A stretch of DNA of 64,000 bases, taken from assembly GCA_963652365.1 (NCBI GenBank), contig CAVJTH010000013.1:5917-69916 (forward strand). Direction: 5' to 3'. The notes beneath the pieces were generated by a model, which did no database searches, was not told the origin of the DNA, and saw only the letters and a list, made by a program, of their open reading frames with translations. This document shows positions 1 to 9,800 of the stretch, one piece after another; positions within the stretch are counted from its first letter, which is position 1, and each line of letters begins with the position of its first letter. The translations under genes were made by a program, and so were the position numbers. This DNA comes from Hallerella sp963652365. GTDB taxonomy: Bacteria; Fibrobacterota; Fibrobacteria; Fibrobacterales; Fibrobacteraceae.

Positions 1-1
1 G

Positions 2-82
2 GACAGCGTCATCGCCGAAGAATCTCCGAATGACGATGTTCTGGAAAGCTGCAAGAAGCTGGGAGAGGCGCTCGCCAAGTAG
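2..82 (+). CDS. C-terminal end of an unidentified protein (partial)
   Basis: An open frame enters from the left edge and ends at TAG 80-82. It encodes 26 residues ending in ESCKKLGEALAK, an acidic then amphipathic helical tail. Codon choice resembles the neighbouring genes, so it is probably the end of a real gene. A tail of this kind is seen in flavodoxin-like reductases, but too little is present to name a family. Confidence 0.55.
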   Translation, partial: DSVIAEESPNDDVLESCKKLGEALAK

Positions 83-144
83 CTCTATTTCATGTTTGTC
101 TCCTGGAAGGCCGGTAAAAAGCGTTTTTTATCGGTCTTCTTTTT

Positions 145-185
145 GGGGATAGGAAAAGCCTTGTCTAACAAGGCGCCTTTTCCCC
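145..185 (+). other. Long imperfect stem-loop before the metal-ATPase genes
   Basis: GCCTTGT (158-164) pairs perfectly with ACAAGGC (168-174) around a CTA loop. Beyond a small bulge, GGAAAA (152-157) pairs with TTTTCC (178-183), and GG/CC continue outward. No T-run follows, so it is not a typical intrinsic terminator. It lies 60 bases before the next start codon and could be an attenuator, an mRNA leader structure, or the 3' end of the preceding transcript. Confidence 0.5.
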
Positions 186-245
186 TGGAAATTTATAGTT
201 TTACAGGGATTTCGAAAAGAAATCGTTTCAACAACGAGGTAATCC

Positions 246-464
246 ATGAAAAGCAACATGAAAATGTTTTTGGTCGGTGCCGCGGCAGGGATTGCGACAG
301 TCCAGCTGCTCAAGACAAGCTGCTTCCGCAAGAGCTGCGCACGCATGATGAGCGCCGGATTGAAGCTCAAGAGCGACGCGACCCAGTTCGTCGAAGAAGT
401 CAAGGAAGACGCCGAAGACCTGACAGCCGAAGCGGAGCAGAAGAAAAAGCCCGTCAAGAAGTAA
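246..464 (+). CDS. Small membrane-anchored protein, DUF6110-like, partner of the metal ATPase
   Basis: This 72-residue protein starts at an ATG preceded by GAGG (spacing about 7). It has one N-terminal hydrophobic segment (residues about 7-22, with GAAAG) and then a highly charged, probably helical tail rich in Glu and Lys (VEEVKEDAEDLTAEAEQ). The layout matches short proteins encoded beside P1B-type ATPases, namely the DUF6110 family and, by analogy, mycobacterial PacL proteins (one membrane helix plus a charged tail that helps the ATPase). The gene lies 33 bp before the ATPase gene on the same strand, so co-transcription is likely. Two Cys (residues 26 and 31) follow the membrane segment. 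Family assignment is from memory of the pattern; function is inferred from context. Confidence 0.7.
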   Translation: MKSNMKMFLVGAAAGIATVQLLKTSCFRKSCARMMSAGLKLKSDATQFVEEVKEDAEDLTAEAEQKKKPVKK

Positions 465-497
465 AAGAACGAGCCGTTTCCAACATCGAGTGAATTC

Positions 498-2591
498 ATG
501 CAATTCTACATCAAGCATTCTTTGCCTGGGCGCATCCGGGTTGGATACGACAAGACGGAAATAACGCCGCGACAGGCGGCTCTCGCCAAGGAACTGCTGT
601 CCGTCCAGGACAACGTCCTGCAGGTTTCGGTCAACCCGATTACCGCGGCATTCCTGGTTTTCTACAATCCGCAGAAGCTGACCGAAAGAGAAGTACTCGC
701 TCTGTTCAAGGCGATGTCTTCCAAGTATCTTGACGACGAGGAAATGCTCGCATCGGTGGAAGTTCCCCAAAGGACCGCCAGCCTGCCAAGCGTTCTCCTT
801 CAAATGGCGGCGATCCACTACGTCAAGAAGTTCCTGCCTCCGCAGATTTGCCTTGCGCTCCGAATCCTGGACCTCGCTCCCCGAATCTGGAAGGGCGTCA
901 AGACCCTAGCCTCCGGAAATCCGTTTCGTGCCGAAGTTCTCGACGCGACCGCGATTACAATGTCCGTCGTAACCGGAGACCTGCCCACCGCGGCGAACAT
1001 CAACTTCATGCTTTCCGTCGGCGAGACCATCGAAGACTTCACCAAGAAGGAATCCTACCGGAACCTGGCAAACACGATCCTTTCCGAAAACGACAAAGTC
1101 CAGCTGGTGCAGGGAAAGTCCGAAAAGACCGTTCATTTGTACGAAATCAAGCCGGGAGACACGATTGCCGTTCGCACGGGAGGACTGATTTCCGCCGACG
1201 GAGAGGTCGTTCGCGGCGAAGCCATGGTCGATCAATCTACGATTACCGGCGAACCGCTTCCCGTCGAGAAACAGGTCTCGGCAACGGTATTCGCAGGCAC
1301 CGTCGTCACGGAAGGCGAACTTTTCGTGAAGGTTCGCGTCGTCGGCAACCAGACAAAGGTCCAGAACATCCTTTCGATGATCGATACCTCGCAGCAGTAC
1401 AAGGTTTCTTCGCAGATCCGCTCCGAGAAGCTCGCGGACCAGCTCGTCAAATACAACTTTCTCCTTGCGCTCGGGACATTCCTCGTCACGCGCAACATTG
1501 CGAAGACTCTCGCGACTCTCATGGTGGACTATTCGTGCGCCATGAAGCTCGCCGCTCCGATTGCGATTCTCAGCGCCATGCGCGAAGCGGCCCAGAACGG
1601 AATTCTCGTGAAAGGCGGAAAGTTCCTCGAAGACGCCGCGAACGCGGATACGGTTGTCTTTGACAAGACGGGCACGCTGACCGCCGCGACGCCCAAGCTT
1701 TCAAGAATCATCCCGTTCCAGGGCCTTTCGGAAAACGACGTTCTCCGCGTCGCGGCCTGCCTCGAAGAACATTTTGCGCACCCGGTCGCAAAAGCGATCG
1801 TCCAGGCATCCAACGCCAAGAGGCTCCGACACCCCGAAGACCACGCCAAGGTCGAATACGTGATTGCACACGGCATCGCGACAACGCTAAACGGTAAAAA
1901 GCTTCTCATCGGCAGCAAGCACTTTATCTTTGAAGACGAAAAGGTGAAAGTCCCCGCCGGCATCGAGAAAATCCAAAAGGAAGCGCTAGAACGCGGAGAG
2001 TCCCTGCTGTATCTCGCGGAAAAGGGAAAGCTTCTCGGCATTCTCGCCGTTACGGATCCGGTGCGCGAAAACGCAAGGGAAATCATCGAGACGCTGCACC
2101 AAAGCGGAATCGTCAACTGCACGATGATCACCGGCGACGACGAAGGAGCGGCAAGGACCGCAGCCGTTCAGGCAGGGATCGACCACTACATTTCCCGAGC
2201 GCTTCCCGAAGACAAGGTCTCGTACATTTCCAGTCAAAAGAAAGCCGGTCACAAGGTCATCATGATTGGCGACGGCATCAACGACGCACCGGCGCTCGCG
2301 ACGGCGGATGCGGGAATCGCGATGGGCGACAGCGCAGCGATCACCGGCGAAACCGCCGACATTGTACTCTCCGCCAACGACGGGCTGGAAGGGCTTGTCA
2401 AGGTCCGGACAATGGGAACGCGCCTGATGCAAAAAATCGATACGAACAATACGCGCATCGTCGTGGTGAATACCGCGCTGATGTTCAGCGGGCTTTTTGG
2501 CCTCCTGCCTCCGGCGACCGCGGCGCTTTTTCACAACCTTTCCACGATACTCTTCAGCGCCAGGGCGGCACAGCCCTTGCTCAAGAAGTAA
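498..2591 (+). CDS. Heavy-metal P1B-type ATPase with an unusual transmembrane metal motif
   Basis: This 697-residue inner-membrane pump would move a transition metal using ATP. The N-terminus (residues 1-75, SLPGRIRVGY) resembles the HMA_2 domain and lacks the CxxC of classical HMA domains. The actuator TGE loop is ITGEPLPVE, the phosphorylated Asp389 is in DKTGTLT, an HP motif is in EEHFAHPVAKA, and the hinge is GDGINDAP. The metal-site helix reads DYSCAMKLAAP (Ser346, Cys347), so the usual CPC/CPH/SPC motif is absent. That places it in the non-classical group that includes CtpC-like pumps, and the metal (Mn, Zn, Fe or other) cannot be read from sequence. It follows the DUF6110-like gene by 33 bp and has only a weak ribosome-binding site. 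Confidence 0.88.
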   Translation: MQFYIKHSLPGRIRVGYDKTEITPRQAALAKELLSVQDNVLQVSVNPITAAFLVFYNPQKLTEREVLALFKAMSSKYLDDEEMLASVEVPQRTASLPSVLLQMAAIHYVKKFLPPQICLALRILDLAPRIWKGVKTLASGNPFRAEVLDATAITMSVVTGDLPTAANINFMLSVGETIEDFTKKESYRNLANTILSENDKVQLVQGKSEKTVHLYEIKPGDTIAVRTGGLISADGEVVRGEAMVDQSTITGEPLPVEKQVSATVFAGTVVTEGELFVKVRVVGNQTKVQNILSMIDTSQQYKVSSQIRSEKLADQLVKYNFLLALGTFLVTRNIAKTLATLMVDYSCAMKLAAPIAILSAMREAAQNGILVKGGKFLEDAANADTVVFDKTGTLTAATPKLSRIIPFQGLSENDVLRVAACLEEHFAHPVAKAIVQASNAKRLRHPEDHAKVEYVIAHGIATTLNGKKLLIGSKHFIFEDEKVKVPAGIEKIQKEALERGESLLYLAEKGKLLGILAVTDPVRENAREIIETLHQSGIVNCTMITGDDEGAARTAAVQAGIDHYISRALPEDKVSYISSQKKAGHKVIMIGDGINDAPALATADAGIAMGDSAAITGETADIVLSANDGLEGLVKVRTMGTRLMQKIDTNNTRIVVVNTALMFSGLFGLLPPATAALFHNLSTILFSARAAQPLLKK

Positions 2592-2698
2592 AGCCGCCAG
2601 ACAAAGCAGAACGGCACCACCAAGAGCCAGTGCCAAGTAATTTTATTGACTTCAGCCAATTTTTACCAAAAGTTCCCGGTCGGATTTCAAGTCTTGTT

Positions 2699-2736
2699 TT
2701 TGACAGAATCTGTCAAAGCAGCGAAGTATCTTTATG
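2699..2736 (+). promoter_or_regulatory. Palindromic operator plus -10 element upstream of the HIRAN gene
   Basis: TTTGACA-GAATC-TGTCAAA (2699-2717) is a perfect inverted repeat (8-bp arms when the inner G/C is counted). After 9 bp (2718-2726) comes TATCTTTATG (from 2727), a good TAnnTTT-type -10 element. The same arrangement recurs at 3774. The operator would cover about -40 to -22, so the bound factor could repress or activate the HIRAN gene at 2780. Confidence 0.6.
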
Positions 2737-2779
2737 TTGTAACCTGACAAGGGCGCCAAAGCACGCCAAAGGAGACAAC

Positions 2780-3778
2780 ATGGAAAACATTCTGATTGGC
2801 ATTCGCGATCGCAGCGAAGAGCGATTCTACGCCTTTTCCCAAAGCGCAACGGGAACTCTCGACTTTGCGGGGAAAGTCGAAAATCCGGATATTTCCGAAT
2901 ACCAGGAAATGGAAAGCAGCCAATACTTTTCGCCGACCTGGTATGAATACCTCCCCTTGGAACTCCAGGCGGACATCCGCGTTCTTTACAAGGAAACGGT
3001 CTGTATGGAGAACGCGAACCTTTACGCCTACCTGACGCATATCGGAGCGATCCTTCTCGCCGTGGAAGCGAACGACGGATACCTCGTCGCCGAGCTTTTG
3101 CACCGTCGCGCAAAAGTCTTTTCCCAGTTTCTGCCCCTGACGCTCTACATTGTGCGGCCCGTCGCTCCGCTTGCGCTTTTTGCCTGGCTCCACGGGACGT
3201 TCAATTCCTCGGCAGGCTTCGAAAACATGTATCATTCCGGCATCAAGTATCCGAAAGAAGACGATCCGGCGCAGATTCTCCTTGCCGCGGCCTACAAGGC
3301 ACTTTCGCCGAATCCCGGCAAGGAAAGTTCCGAAGAAATGTTCGTGCGCTATTTCAAGACTGCCGCTCATGGAAATTTCACGATCGGATGCGTCGGCACA
3401 AACCATCACGACTGGAGCCCGGAAGAAGACCTGATCGAAAATTCCCTGTCCAAAGCCATCGGAAAGGATATTCTGCAGGGGACTTCCCTGGTTCGCGAAA
3501 AGAAAGCGCAATTCTACTCGGACCTAGGCGTTTCGGTGCAGGCGGAGCCTTACAACCCGTACGATTCCAACGCCATCGGCATTTCCATTGAAAATGTCCG
3601 GGGAAAGCTCCTCGGGAACGGCGGAAAGTCCAAGGCCGGATATATCCGCGCGACAGGAGCGGAAATTCTCCGGAAGGCCTTCCCGAAAAAGTACGCCTAT
3701 GCGGCAAAAATCGCCTGTTTGCGCCATGACGCAGGCAACAGCCCCGTAAGCGGAATTGTCCTCCGCATCTCGTTTTGA
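2780..3778 (+). CDS. HIRAN-domain protein of unknown function
   Basis: This 332-residue protein starts at the ATG preceded by AAAGGAGA. A longer in-frame reading back to 2630 has no ribosome-binding site and would run through the operator. Residues about 225-332 look like a HIRAN domain: VSVQAEPYNPYDSNAIGISI matches the family's conserved NPYDxNAI core, followed by AGYIRATGAEILRKAF. HIRAN domains bind DNA 3' ends in HLTF-type proteins and also occur alone in bacteria. The N-terminal 220 residues are not recognised and have no helicase or nuclease motifs. The gene is monocistronic, with the same operator type on both sides. Confidence 0.75.
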   Translation: MENILIGIRDRSEERFYAFSQSATGTLDFAGKVENPDISEYQEMESSQYFSPTWYEYLPLELQADIRVLYKETVCMENANLYAYLTHIGAILLAVEANDGYLVAELLHRRAKVFSQFLPLTLYIVRPVAPLALFAWLHGTFNSSAGFENMYHSGIKYPKEDDPAQILLAAAYKALSPNPGKESSEEMFVRYFKTAAHGNFTIGCVGTNHHDWSPEEDLIENSLSKAIGKDILQGTSLVREKKAQFYSDLGVSVQAEPYNPYDSNAIGISIENVRGKLLGNGGKSKAGYIRATGAEILRKAFPKKYAYAAKIACLRHDAGNSPVSGIVLRISF

Positions 3779-3807
3779 CAAAATATGTCAAACACCTGAT
3801 GTATATT
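3774..3807 (+). promoter_or_regulatory. Second copy of the palindromic operator and -10 element
   Basis: TTTGACA-AAATA-TGTCAAA (3774-3792) overlaps the stop codon of the HIRAN gene. Exactly 9 bp later stands TATATTGA (3802-3809). Arm sequence, spacer length and distance to the -10 are identical to the copy at 2699. A transcript starting near 3814 would meet the terminator at 3831-3861 almost at once, giving an RNA of about 50 nt. Confidence 0.55.
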
Positions 3808-3830
3808 GATTACAGGAATTGAGGGGAGCC

Positions 3831-3861
3831 AGGGAGGTCCGAAAGGCGGACCTCCCTTTTT
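3831..3861 (+). terminator. Intrinsic terminator after the HIRAN gene
   Basis: AGGGAGGTCC (3831-3840) pairs perfectly with GGACCTCCCT (3848-3857) around a 7-nt loop and is followed by TTTT. It separates the convergent HIRAN gene and the NifA-like gene. Confidence 0.85.
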
Positions 3862-3896
3862 GGCAAAACCGACAAGGAAAGCGTCGGTGGCAGTCG

Positions 3897-5426
3897 CTAG
3901 ACAAAGCGCTTCGGATTGATTCCCAGCATCTTGATCTTGTAGCCTAAAATCCGCTGCGTCGTGGCAAGCGCCCGGGCTGCGGGAGCGACCTTTCCCTTGG
4001 CGCTCTTGAGCGCGTCGCAGATGATGTCGCGTTCGTAGGTTTCGACCATGCTCTTGAGGTCGCCACGGACAGGCGCGCCCGTCGATTCGGCAGTCTGGAG
4101 AGTCGGCGGCAAATGGTGCGGATAGATGACATTTCCCTCGGCGACAAGAACCGCGCGTTCGATGCAGTTTTCGAGTTCGCGAACGTTTCCCGCCCAGTGA
4201 TAGCTCATCAGCATGTCGATGGTCCCGGTCGAAAGACGGCGCACATCCTTGCCGAGCATCTTGCTGTAGCGTTCCAGAAAATGGTCCGCCAAGAGAACGA
4301 TGTCGCTTTTCCGCTTGCGGAGAGGGGGCACGTAGATCGGGAAAATGTGCAGGCGGTAGTAAAGATCCTCGCGGAACTTTCCCTCGTGAACCATCTGGAG
4401 CAAGTTCTTGTTCGTCGCCGCGATGACGCGAATATTGACGTGAATCGTCTTGTTGCCGCCCACCCGCTCGAACTCGTGTTCCTGCAGAACGCGGAGAAGC
4501 TTCACCTGGAGCGTCGCCGAAATCTCGCCGATTTCATCCAGGAAAATCGTTCCGCCGTCCGCCATTTCGAAGCGTCCCTTGTGTTCGGAAATCGCACCGG
4601 TAAAGGCTCCCTTTTCGTGCCCAAACAATTCGCTTTCGATGATATTCTCGGGAAGCGCTGCGCAATGGACGCGCACAAAGGGACCGTTTGCCCGATCGGA
4701 ATTGTAGTGAATCGCCTGAGCGACCAGTTCCTTGCCCGTTCCCGTCTCGCCGAGAATCAGCACGGTCGAAGGGCTTTTCGCGACCTTCGCGATCTGATCG
4801 AAAACAACCTGCATTTCGCGGGAATTTCCGACAATGTTCGATGGACGGAAGCGATCCTTGAGTTCCGTTCGAAGCCGTTCGTTTTCCGCAAGGAGAATTT
4901 CGGTCTCCTCTTCGGCCTGGCGACGGAGCTTGACCGCCGAAGCGATCATCATCGCGATGATTTCAAGCAGGCGCAGATCTTCGTCGAGCTGATCCTTCGA
5001 CGAATTGAATTCATCGACGCTCAGCGCCCCGACCACTTCCTTTTCGATCGAGATCGGCACGCAGATAAAGGCCTTGCCCGAAACCTTTCCGCGACCGGTA
5101 CGGTCTAGAAAGTTCGGATCCTTGGTGACATCGGGGACAACGATCGGCTTGCCGGTTTCCACGACTTTTCCCGTGATGCCTTCGCCGACCTTGTAGCGAC
5201 CCTTTTTCGTCTGAGTTGGCGAAAGGCCCGTGGCGAGTTCGATGGAAATTTCACCCGTCTGGCGGTTGTACAGGGTAACCGTCGCATGTTGAAATCCCAT
5301 GTAGTCGCCAAGCGTATCCATTACCGGACGCAGGACATTGCGCATGTCCATGTTCTCGTCAAGAATCTGGCTTACCCGATAGAGTAATTCCAGTTCCTTT
5401 ATCTTCTGCTCGTCTTTCGTAGGCAT
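3897..5426 (-). CDS. NifA-like sigma-54-dependent transcriptional activator
   Basis: This 509-residue enhancer-binding protein has three parts. An N-terminal GAF domain spans about residues 20-170. A AAA+ domain carries Walker A GETGTGKE (226-233) and the sigma-54 contact loop GAFTGA (273-278), with GGTIFLDEIGE as Walker B. A C-terminal Fis-type helix-turn-helix contains APAARALATTQRILGYKI. This order is that of NifA. The ATG is preceded by GAGGATCG. It lies 13 bp downstream of gltD on the same strand, so it probably belongs to the gltBD operon and responds to nitrogen status. No nif structural genes are in the window. The GAF ligand and target promoters are unknown; the perfect sigma-54 promoter at 33089 is a possible but untested target. 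Confidence 0.9.
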   Translation of the reverse strand: MPTKDEQKIKELELLYRVSQILDENMDMRNVLRPVMDTLGDYMGFQHATVTLYNRQTGEISIELATGLSPTQTKKGRYKVGEGITGKVVETGKPIVVPDVTKDPNFLDRTGRGKVSGKAFICVPISIEKEVVGALSVDEFNSSKDQLDEDLRLLEIIAMMIASAVKLRRQAEEETEILLAENERLRTELKDRFRPSNIVGNSREMQVVFDQIAKVAKSPSTVLILGETGTGKELVAQAIHYNSDRANGPFVRVHCAALPENIIESELFGHEKGAFTGAISEHKGRFEMADGGTIFLDEIGEISATLQVKLLRVLQEHEFERVGGNKTIHVNIRVIAATNKNLLQMVHEGKFREDLYYRLHIFPIYVPPLRKRKSDIVLLADHFLERYSKMLGKDVRRLSTGTIDMLMSYHWAGNVRELENCIERAVLVAEGNVIYPHHLPPTLQTAESTGAPVRGDLKSMVETYERDIICDALKSAKGKVAPAARALATTQRILGYKIKMLGINPKRFV

Positions 5427-5439
5427 CGATCCTCACACA

Positions 5440-6858
5440 TCAAAGAGCGCCCAGCACTCCGCTTGCCACGCGCTTGCCGTCCGCGATTGCGCGCACAACA
5501 AGGGACTGTCCAGTTGCCACGTCTCCTGCAATATACACTCCTTTTGCAGAAGTCATGCCGGAAACGTCGCGGAAAATGCGCCCGCGGTCATCCGTTTTCA
5601 GATTGAACGCCTCGACGATTTCCGGAATCGCGTGTCCCGTGAATCCCATGGCGAGAAGCACCAGGTCCGCCTGCAAGACAAATTCGCCTCCCGGTTTCGG
5701 AACGTTGAACATCCGCCCGTCTTCTCCGCGCTTCCATTCGATTTCCGTGCAGCGCAGAGCCTTGACCTTGCCGTTTTCGCCGATGGCTTCGAGCGTGTTG
5801 ATGTTCCACTTGCGTTCGCAACCTTCCCGATGCGCCGCGGACTCCTTGAAAATGCGAGGCCATTCCGGCCAAGGATTGTTCGCGGCACGCTTCATCGGAG
5901 CGTTCGGCATGATTTCTATCTGCGTCACGTCGAGAGCGCCTTGGCGAATCGCCGTTCCGATGCAGTTTGCGCCGGTATCTCCGCCACCAATGACGACCAC
6001 ATGCTTGTCTTTCGCGTTTTTCGTTTCGTCGAACTCGAAGACTTCGCCGCCGTTAACGCGGTTCTGCTGGGTCAGGTAGTCCACGGCAAAATGGATGCCC
6101 GAAAGTTCGCGCCCAGGAATCTTCAAATCGCGAGGCGTGCGAGAACCGCAGCAAAGGACGATCGCATCGTGATTCCGAAGCAAGTACTCGGGCGAGATGT
6201 CCGCTCCGATGTTCACGTTCGTTTCAAAGCGGATGCCTTCTTCCTGCATCAGGGCGATTCTGCGTTCCACGACCGTCTTCGCCAGGCGAAAATCGGGAAT
6301 GCCGTAGCGCATCAGTCCACCCGGATGTTCCGCCTTTTCATAGACCGTCACGTTTACCCCGGCGCGATTCAGGTATTCCGCGCACGAAAGTCCCGAAGGT
6401 CCCGCGCCGATGACGGCGACCCGCTTGCCCGTACGGACACTTGGCATGTTCGCGTGAACCCAGCCGTTTTCGTAGCCGGTCTCGATGACGCGATGCTCGA
6501 TTTCGCGGTTTGTCACCGCGTCGCCGTCCTGGCCATTTACGCAAGAACCTTCGCAAAGAGCCGGGCAGACGATCCCCGTGAATTCCGGGAACGGGCTCGT
6601 ATCGAGCAGCAAGTCCAGAGCCTTGTGCCATTCGCCAAGACTTACCGCATGGTTGATCTCGGGGATGACATTCGTAAGCGGACAGCCGTAGGCGTGGCAG
6701 AAGGGAACGCCGCAATTCATGCAGCGCAGAGCCTGCTCCTGGACGCTTTCGCGCGTCATCTCGATGGCGGTCGGCCGATAGTCGCGGATACGTTCCTTTA
6801 CGGGGCGTTCGTCGGCGTTCTTGCGAGGAATGGTGAGAAAGGGTTTGTTCGAAATCAT
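5440..6858 (-). CDS. gltD: Glutamate synthase small subunit (NADPH-GOGAT beta)
   Basis: The 472-residue FAD/NADPH subunit passes electrons to GltB for glutamate synthesis from glutamine and 2-oxoglutarate. N-terminal cysteines that bind 4Fe-4S clusters are in CMNCGVPFCHAYGCPL. The FAD site is VIGAGPSGLSCAEYL and the NADPH site VIGGGDTGANCIG. The ATG at 6858 is preferred over an in-frame TTG at 6864 because AGGAGA (6865-6870) is correctly spaced for the ATG. The start overlaps the end of gltB by no bases (13 bp gap), and the NifA-like gene follows at once. Confidence 0.95.
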   Translation of the reverse strand: MISNKPFLTIPRKNADERPVKERIRDYRPTAIEMTRESVQEQALRCMNCGVPFCHAYGCPLTNVIPEINHAVSLGEWHKALDLLLDTSPFPEFTGIVCPALCEGSCVNGQDGDAVTNREIEHRVIETGYENGWVHANMPSVRTGKRVAVIGAGPSGLSCAEYLNRAGVNVTVYEKAEHPGGLMRYGIPDFRLAKTVVERRIALMQEEGIRFETNVNIGADISPEYLLRNHDAIVLCCGSRTPRDLKIPGRELSGIHFAVDYLTQQNRVNGGEVFEFDETKNAKDKHVVVIGGGDTGANCIGTAIRQGALDVTQIEIMPNAPMKRAANNPWPEWPRIFKESAAHREGCERKWNINTLEAIGENGKVKALRCTEIEWKRGEDGRMFNVPKPGGEFVLQADLVLLAMGFTGHAIPEIVEAFNLKTDDRGRIFRDVSGMTSAKGVYIAGDVATGQSLVVRAIADGKRVASGVLGAL

Positions 6859-6871
6859 CTTCAATCTCCTT

Positions 6872-9800
6872 TTATCCGCGGTTCTGGCTTTTCATGTTGT
6901 TCAAGGCGCAGCGATATTCCATCGGGAAAACCTTGACGAAGAGTTCCCGTTCGCGTTCCCAGCCCGCGAGAATCCGTTTCGCCTTCGGGCTTCCCGTGTA
7001 TTTCGCATGGTTCTCGATGAGACGCTTGAGTTCCCTTTCGTCGGATTCGTCGATCGGATCGAGGTCTATCATGTCCGTGTTGCAGAGGCTGTCGAAGCGG
7101 CCATCCTCGTCATAGACATAGGCGATACCTCCGCTCATTCCCGCGCCAAAGTTGATCCCGGTCGATCCCAGCACGACGACCCGTCCGCCCGTCATGTATT
7201 CGCAGGCGTGGTCGCCGACCCCTTCGACAACCGCAAGCGCGCCGCTGTTTCGAATCGCGAAGCGTTCGCCGGCACGACCGTTCATGTAAAGTTCTCCCGA
7301 AGTCGCCCCGTACAGAATGACGTTTCCGCCAATCACGTTGTCTTCGGGTTTGAACGTACTTCCCTTTGCAGGCTTCACGATGATCCTTGCACCGGAAAGT
7401 CCCTTGCCGATGTAGTCGTTCGCTTCGCCTTCGAGCTCAATCGTAAGACCGTGCGCACCGAACGCGCCAAGGCTCTGCCCTGCGGAACCTTTCAGGCGGA
7501 GAGTGATCGTATCGTCCGGAATTCCCGCATAGCCATGCTTCGAGGCGATTCGGCTAGAGATGATCGTTCCGAGCGTCCGGTTCGTATTGTGAATCGGCAT
7601 TTCGACGGAAACCGGTTTCTTCGTTTCGATGGATTTCTCGACTTTTTTCAGAACGTCGTAATCCAAGGCTCCGTCAAGACCCGTTTCCTGGTGCATCGTG
7701 CAGCGGACATCTTCCGACTTGGTCGAAGCGCGGTACAGAATGCCCGAATAGTCAAGGCCTTTCGCCTTCCAGAAATCAATCGCCTTGTTCATTTCCAGAA
7801 GGTCGCTCCGACCGATCATCTCGTTGAACTTGCGGAATCCGAGCTTCGCCATGTAAGCGCGCACTTCCTCGGCGACAAAGTGCAGATACTGGATGATATG
7901 TTCCGGCGTTCCCTTGAACCGCTTGCGAAGTTCCGGGTCCTGCGTCGCGACGCCAACCGGGCATGTGTTCGAATGGCAATGCCGCATCATCACGCAACCG
8001 AGGACAACGAGAATCGTCGTCGCAAAGCCGAACTCTTCGGCTCCGAGGAGCGCGCCAATAACCACGTCGCGACCCGTTTTCATCTGTCCATCGACCTGCA
8101 GACGCACGCGACTGCGAAGCTTGTTCAGCACGAGAGTCGTCTGGGTCTCGGAGAGCCCGAGTTCCCAAGGAACGCCCACATGCTTCACCGAAGAAAGCGG
8201 AGAGGCTCCGGTTCCTCCGTCATATCCCGAAATCAGGATCATGTCGGCACGAGCCTTGGCAACGCCCGCAGCGACGGTGCCCACGCCCACTTCGGAAACC
8301 AGCTTCACGGAAATGCGCGCCTTGTCGTTGGCATTTCTCAAGTCGAAAATCAGCTGCGCGATATCTTCGATCGAATAGATGTCGTGATGAGGAGGCGGGC
8401 TGATAAGCGTCACGCCCGGCGTCGAATGGCGCACTTTCGCAATCGCTTCGCTCACCTTGTGACCGGGCAACTGGCCGCCTTCGCCCGGCTTTGCGCCCTG
8501 GGCAATCTTGATCTGGATTTCCTTGGCGTTCACCAGGTATTCGTCCGTGACGCCAAACCGACCGCTAGCGACCTGCTTTGTCGCGCTCGAAAGGGAATCT
8601 CCGTTCGGAAGCGGAATGTAGCGGTCGGGATCTTCGCCACCTTCGCCGCTGTTGCTCTTTGCCCCGATCCGGTTCATCGCGATAGCGATCGCCTCGTGCG
8701 CCTCGTTGGAAATCGCCCCGTAGCTCATGGCGCCCGTCACGAACCGTTTCACGATTTCGGATGCAGGCTCCACGTCGTCGAGCGGAACCGAGGTCGTCGG
8801 CTTGAACGTGAAGAGACCGCGAAGCGTGCTCTGGTGTTCCGTCTGGTTGTTGATCAGTTCCGCATAGGCATCGTAGCGTTTCTGGTTTCCCGTGCGAACG
8901 GCGATCTGCAAGTCGGCGATAGCCTCTGGCGTCCAGAGATGACGTTCGCCATCCTTCCGATAACGGTACTCGCCTCCCGACGGGAGCAGCGGGCTCTTGC
9001 TTTCGATAGCTGCGCGCCAGCGCATCAGAGCCTCCTTGGCGATTTCCTCGATACCGATTCCTCCGACACGGCTTGCCGCGCCCGTAAAATACCTATCGAC
9101 GACATCCTTCGAGAGACCCACGATTTCAAAGACCTGCGCGTTGCGGTAGCTGCGGAGCGTCGAAATGCCCATGCGGCTCATCACCTTTTTCAGGCCCTTG
9201 TTCATCGCGTCGATATAATGCTCGATCGCTTCCGTCACCCCGATCCGCTTCGTCAGCTGGTGGGTATTGCTCAGTTCCGCAATCGATTCGAACGCGAGAT
9301 ACGGATTGATCGCCGTCGCGCCAAAGCCGAGAAGGCTCGCGATGTGCATCACTTCGCGCGCTTCGCCCGTTTCGAGAATCAGCCCGCAACTCGTCCGGAT
9401 GCCGGCCCTGGAAAGATGCTGGTTGACCGCGGACACGGCGAGAATCGCCGGAATCGGAGCGATTTCATCGGGAAGATCCTTGTCGCTCAAGATGATAATC
9501 TTGAACCCCGCGCGAACCTTCTCCTCGACCTTTTCGCAAAGTTCGTCCAAGGCGTTTTCGAGAAGCTTTCCCGACGACAGCGTATCGGAAAGGACCGGGA
9601 ATCCCATCGAAACGGTCGCGCACTGGAAATCTTCCTGGTGCAGGGAACGCAGGCGTCCCAGGTCCTCGTTCGAAAGGACCGGATAGCGGAACTTGACGAG
9701 GCGCGCCTGGGAAGGCTCTTCCGCGAGCACGTTGTCGTGAATTCCGAGGAACGTCATGAGGCTCATCACCAGCTCTTCGCGAATCGGATCGATCGGCGGA

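Noticed and set aside
6859..6864. TTG start for gltD
   Set aside because: AGGAGA is placed for the ATG at 6858; using the TTG would leave almost no spacing.
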